DNA of 64,000 bases from Silvimonas soli. GTDB taxonomy: Bacteria > Pseudomonadota > Gammaproteobacteria > Burkholderiales > Chitinibacteraceae. Below are positions 61,211 to 64,000 of this stretch, piece by piece (the stretch's first letter is position 1; every line of letters starts with the position of its first letter). The DNA is taken from the NCBI RefSeq assembly GCF_030035605.1, contig NZ_CP106736.1, positions 3,655,001 to 3,719,000 of the forward strand, given 5' to 3'. A program made the translations under genes and the position numbers. The notes below the pieces were generated by a model. The model worked only from the letters and a program-made list of their open reading frames with translations. It was not told where the DNA came from and did no database searches.

Positions 61211-61885
61211 CTATTCGCCAGATGGTGCGGTGGAAGAAACTCGCGAAGAAAACACGATGCCGCCAACAATGTAGTCGCGCAGATAGCGGTCCAGCCGGTC
61301 ACGACTGGTGGTTTCCAGCGGCCACCAGGCTTCCAGCCCGGCGTCGGGAATCACGTTGAGTACGGTATTGAAAGCAAACAGGATTTTGACGCCAGCGGCT
61401 TCTTTGCCCAGTCCCGGCATGGCCGCCAGGGCCAGCGCCGACAAACGCAGCGAAGTCGGGCCCAGCCCTTCGGCCAGCAACCGGCGGCCACGCTGACCAC
61501 AGTCGCCCGCCATGCGTGCCATCAGTTGCACCTGGCAACGACCTTGTTCAGAGCTGACCATCCGCACGATTGGCCGGATCATCACTTCAGCCACGTCGGT
61601 GAGCGTGAGTTGGCCATCCGCATTGCGTGACTGAGTTGAGATGATCAGTTGATCCATCGACGCAACATAAGCCTGAGCCGATTGGCGTGCCGCTTCAGAG
61701 ATCAGGTTCCAGACATCGCCAAAGTGGTAGTTGATGGCCGACTGGTTACCCACGCCCGCCTCGCGATTGATGCTGCGCACCGAAGCACCATCTAGCCCGC
61801 TTTCGGCAACCAGCCGGGTAGCAGCGTCGATCAACCGTTGGCGGGTACCGCTGCGGGTTTCTTCCGAGGTTTGTGAGGGGCTCAT
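61211..61885 (-). CDS. TetR-family regulator
   Basis: A 224-residue TetR regulator: N-terminal HTH (about 10-60, LIDAATRLVAESGLDGASVRSINREAGVGNQSAINYHFGD) and a C-terminal ligand domain resembling those of CerR/DUF1956-like or AcrR-like members. I use ATG 61885 with GGAAG upstream; the TTG three codons earlier is rejected. Tandem 14-bp palindromes lie 22-49 bases upstream, the expected place for an autorepressor. Its likely target besides itself is the downstream lipoprotein gene. Confidence 0.88.
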   Translation of the reverse strand: MSPSQTSEETRSGTRQRLIDAATRLVAESGLDGASVRSINREAGVGNQSAINYHFGDVWNLISEAARQSAQAYVASMDQLIISTQSRNADGQLTLTDVAEVMIRPIVRMVSSEQGRCQVQLMARMAGDCGQRGRRLLAEGLGPTSLRLSALALAAMPGLGKEAAGVKILFAFNTVLNVIPDAGLEAWWPLETTSRDRLDRYLRDYIVGGIVFSSRVSSTAPSGE

Positions 61886-61906
61886 ACCTGGCAACTTCCG
61901 GTTTCT

Positions 61907-61934
61907 AATACAAATGTATTAATACAATCGTATT
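61907..61934. promoter_or_regulatory. Tandem palindromic operators upstream of tetR gene
   Basis: AATACAAATGTATT (61907-61920) is immediately followed by AATACAATCGTATT (61921-61934): two 14-bp units with the same AATAC/GTATT arms. Confidence 0.7.
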
Positions 61935-62033
61935 AACCTGGATCATGTAGTCGCTATCAGGTGAACTACCAATAGAGCGGTTTCAAACTGGCAGACTCAA
62001 CGCCAGAGCGGGGCGCGGTGCCATTTAGACATG

Positions 62034-62059
62034 AAAAAACCCCGGCTGGCCGGGGTTTT
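62034..62059 (-). terminator. Terminator after pbpG
   Basis: Minus strand: AAAACCCCGG, a 4-base loop, CCGGGGTTTTTT, 46 bases past the pbpG stop. Confidence 0.9.
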
Positions 62060-62104
62060 CAAGTGACACTCACACGAGTGAAAAACGAGACAGATATCGT
62101 CGTT

Positions 62105-63139
62105 TTAGCTGCGAGCCAAGGCAATCGGGCTGGTTTCCAGCCACTTCTTGACGCGATTGGCATCGCCGATACGGGTGTATTTGCCGTTGGAATCCATCAA
62201 GACCATCACCACCGGTGTACCACTGATGGTGGCTTCCATCACCAGGCAATGACCTGCTTCGTTGGTGAAACCGGTTTTGGTCAGGCCGATATCCCACTGA
62301 TCTTCTTTCACCAGCGGATTGGTGTTGTGGAAAGCCATGGTGCGGCCATTCAGGTTCGACGTGAACTCATATTGCGATGAGGTCGTGAACTGATGGATTT
62401 CCGGATACTTGCGCGCGGCTTTAACCATTTGCACCAGATCGCGGGCGTTAGACACGTTTTGTGGTGTCAGACCGCTCGAATCATAAAAGCGTGTGTGGCC
62501 CATGCCCAGTTCGGTCGCTTTTTCGTTCATCTTCTGGATGAACAGATCGTGACCACCAGGGTAGGTACGAGCCAGCGCTGCGGCTGCGCGGTTTTCCGAC
62601 GACATCAAGGCCAGCAACATGACTTCAGCGCGGGTCAGACGAGTGCCCACACGCAAACGCGAACTGCTGTTCTTGAGCGTATCCACATCATCATCAGAGA
62701 TGGTGATGTATTCGTTCATCGGCAAATGGGCATCGAGCGTGACCATGGCGGTCATCAGCTTGGTGATCGAAGCGATCGGGCCGACGTCATCCGGATTCTT
62801 CTGGTAAATCACTTCACCGGAATTCTCGTTCAGAATCAAGACTGAAGCGGATGCCAGACCAGGATTATCCGCAGCAAAACCGGGCACGGCTACAGCGCGG
62901 GTAACACGCACGCTGCTGCGGGCATTGGCAATGGCAGTGCGTTTGACGCGGCCATTTTCAATGACGGTGACGGTACGGGCAGATTTGGTAGTGGCAACAG
63001 TCTTTGATTTGGCTGTCTTTTTGCTTGCAGTTTGCGAAGCGGCTTTATGCTTGTGGGAACTACTGGCGCTGGCGACTGGCGCAAATGCAATGCAAGCGCT
63101 AGTCAGCAGGGCGAAAAAGAGGGGAAATGCGGGACGCAT
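62105..63139 (-). CDS. pbpG: D-alanyl-D-alanine endopeptidase (PBP7-like)
   Basis: A 344-residue low-molecular-weight penicillin-binding protein that cuts DD-cross-links in peptidoglycan. The signal peptide (to about residue 26) is followed by a Lys/Ser/Thr-rich low-complexity stretch (about 27-60), then the peptidase S11 domain with SITK (in IASITKLMTAMVTLD), SEN in MSSENRAAAAL and KTG in LTKTGFTNEAG, all intact. ATG 63139 with GGAG 8 bases upstream. The basic linker is longer than in E. coli PBP7. Confidence 0.93.
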   Translation of the reverse strand: MRPAFPLFFALLTSACIAFAPVASASSSHKHKAASQTASKKTAKSKTVATTKSARTVTVIENGRVKRTAIANARSSVRVTRAVAVPGFAADNPGLASASVLILNENSGEVIYQKNPDDVGPIASITKLMTAMVTLDAHLPMNEYITISDDDVDTLKNSSSRLRVGTRLTRAEVMLLALMSSENRAAAALARTYPGGHDLFIQKMNEKATELGMGHTRFYDSSGLTPQNVSNARDLVQMVKAARKYPEIHQFTTSSQYEFTSNLNGRTMAFHNTNPLVKEDQWDIGLTKTGFTNEAGHCLVMEATISGTPVVMVLMDSNGKYTRIGDANRVKKWLETSPIALARS

Positions 63140-63370
63140 CAATAATCTCCGAGGTGCGGCCATAATTATCAGAACGCTGTAATGTTAATTGAGAAATTAC
63201 AAAATGTCATGCTAAATCAAGCAGTACGCGAACACTTGCAAAGTGCAACTTTAAAAGATTTCACCGACCTTGCAGGGGCTGGATGTTTTATGTATGTTGT
63301 GATGCACCAATTGCACATTTTATTGCGCCAGATCAGTGCGTCATCCCATCCCTTTTCGGAGTGAGAGATA

Positions 63371-64000
63371 GTGCCGGAATCCCCGCTGTACGAGAGTTTC
63401 TTCCAGCAACTAAACACTGCAGGCCAGCAGTGGTGGCAACAATGGGTCAACGCTGTTGCAGCGCCCCAGGATGACGCGCTGCCGCAAATTTTTCCCAAGT
63501 TACTCGCCGCGTTCCCTACTTCTTCGCCCGAATGGCAGGCCAGTCAGGCTGAGTACTATCAGCAACAACTCGATTTATGGCTGGGCCTGATCGGGGCCAA
63601 ACCGGCCGCGTCGGTGATCACGCCAGACAAAGGCGACCGTCGTTTTAACTCCCCGGAATGGGAAGCTCCGCTGTTCTCCTGGATCAAGCAAAACTATCTA
63701 CTGACCTCGCGCCATTTATTGCAGTGTGTGGACGCCACTGAAACCGACGAATCCACGCGCGAAAAAGCCGGGTTCTTCATCAAACAATATATTGATGCCA
63801 TGAGTCCTGCCAACTTCGCGCTCACCAATCCGGAAGTCATGAAGCTGGCTGCCGAAACCAATGGTGAAAGTCTGCAAGAAGGCATGAAGCGCCTGCTGGA
63901 AGATATCGGCAAAGGCACCATCACCATGACCGACGAATCGCAGTTTGAGGTCGGGCGCAATCTGGCGGTGACTGCTGGCGCGGTAATCTTTGAAAACGAC
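63371..64000 (+). CDS. phaC: Poly(3-hydroxyalkanoate) synthase, N-terminal part
   Basis: The frame starts at GTG 63371 (GGAG and GAGAG just upstream) and runs open to the window edge, giving 210 residues. From about residue 95 the text matches PhaC: DRRFNSPEWEAPLFSWIKQN, AMSPANFALTNPEV, LEDIGKGTITMTDESQFEVG and RNLAVTAGAVIFEN. This is the helical N-terminal domain of a class I type synthase, which polymerises 3-hydroxyacyl-CoA into storage granules. The catalytic lipase-like box with its cysteine lies beyond the window. Confidence 0.92.
   Translation, partial: MPESPLYESFFQQLNTAGQQWWQQWVNAVAAPQDDALPQIFPKLLAAFPTSSPEWQASQAEYYQQQLDLWLGLIGAKPAASVITPDKGDRRFNSPEWEAPLFSWIKQNYLLTSRHLLQCVDATETDESTREKAGFFIKQYIDAMSPANFALTNPEVMKLAAETNGESLQEGMKRLLEDIGKGTITMTDESQFEVGRNLAVTAGAVIFEND

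Noticed and set aside
1..64000. CRISPR array, tRNA/rRNA genes, prophage, transposon or defence island
   Set aside because: No evenly spaced repeats, cloverleaf-like sequences, integrases, transposases, phage structural genes or known defence proteins were recognised. The repeats present are short, inverted and intergenic.

Overview
The window is a chromosomal stretch of a heterotrophic Gram-negative bacterium. Everything points to Betaproteobacteria, most likely the order Neisseriales (Chromobacterium/Chitinibacteraceae-like). The signs are the style of GyrA, SerC, PheA, HisC and LeuA, RND and EmrAB pumps with outer-membrane lipoproteins, a HiPIP, a class I type PHA synthase, a hybrid peroxiredoxin-glutaredoxin, and intergenic repeats resembling ones I recall from Neisseria. 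This placement is inference from protein and repeat style, not from a search. I see no rRNA, tRNA, CRISPR array, transposase or prophage gene.

Layout. (1) 1-6.3 kb: the 3' end of gyrA, two overlapping hotdog thioesterases, a DUF2059 exported protein, then serC, pheA, a LOG-family protein and hisC. This is the familiar gyrA-serC-pheA-hisC aromatic/serine block, but with extra genes inserted and without tyrA-aroA-cmk-rpsA after hisC. (2) 6.5-9.4 kb: a TldD/TldE-like protease pair. (3) 9.6-13.8 kb: an OmpA-type porin, a zinc alcohol dehydrogenase with a divergent AraC regulator, and a small exported repeat protein. (4) 13.9-17.1 kb: two overlapping TPR-GGDEF genes, one with an intact GGEEF and one with the signature lost. 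(5) 17.4-22.6 kb: an amino-acid decarboxylase and leuA, separated by 1.3 kb of non-coding, repeat-filled DNA. (6) 23-34 kb: a Kef/YbaL antiporter, a SetA-like MFS, AidB, a SYLF protein, a small lipoprotein, a LysR regulator, RsgA and FadH. (7) 34-40.2 kb: a complete tripartite RND efflux operon. (8) 40.3-49.1 kb: a small membrane protein, a monoacylglycerol-lipase-like hydrolase, the peroxiredoxin-glutaredoxin hybrid with a dihydrolipoyl-dehydrogenase-like flavoprotein, PBP1A and a chemoreceptor. (9) 49.2-52.3 kb, mostly small genes: HiPIP, an ICMT-like methyltransferase, a CorA/ZntB transporter, DUF3147 and a GNAT. (10) 52.6-57.4 kb: a marR-OMF-emrA-emrB efflux operon. (11) 57.7-64 kb: rdgC, trxC, a DUF5710 protein, a TetR gene with an unknown lipoprotein, pbpG and the 5' part of phaC.

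Most of the window is ordinary core metabolism and envelope biology. The most unusual things are: the paired active/degenerate GGDEF genes; a pair of inverted intergenic repeats whose hairpin stems differ at three positions, all compensated; a PsrA-type box in front of fadH; tandem palindromes in front of the TetR-lipoprotein pair; the repeat protein at 13.2 kb; and a DUF5710 protein with an SSB-tail-like acidic end. I did not find a clearly new defence, CRISPR or mobile system.
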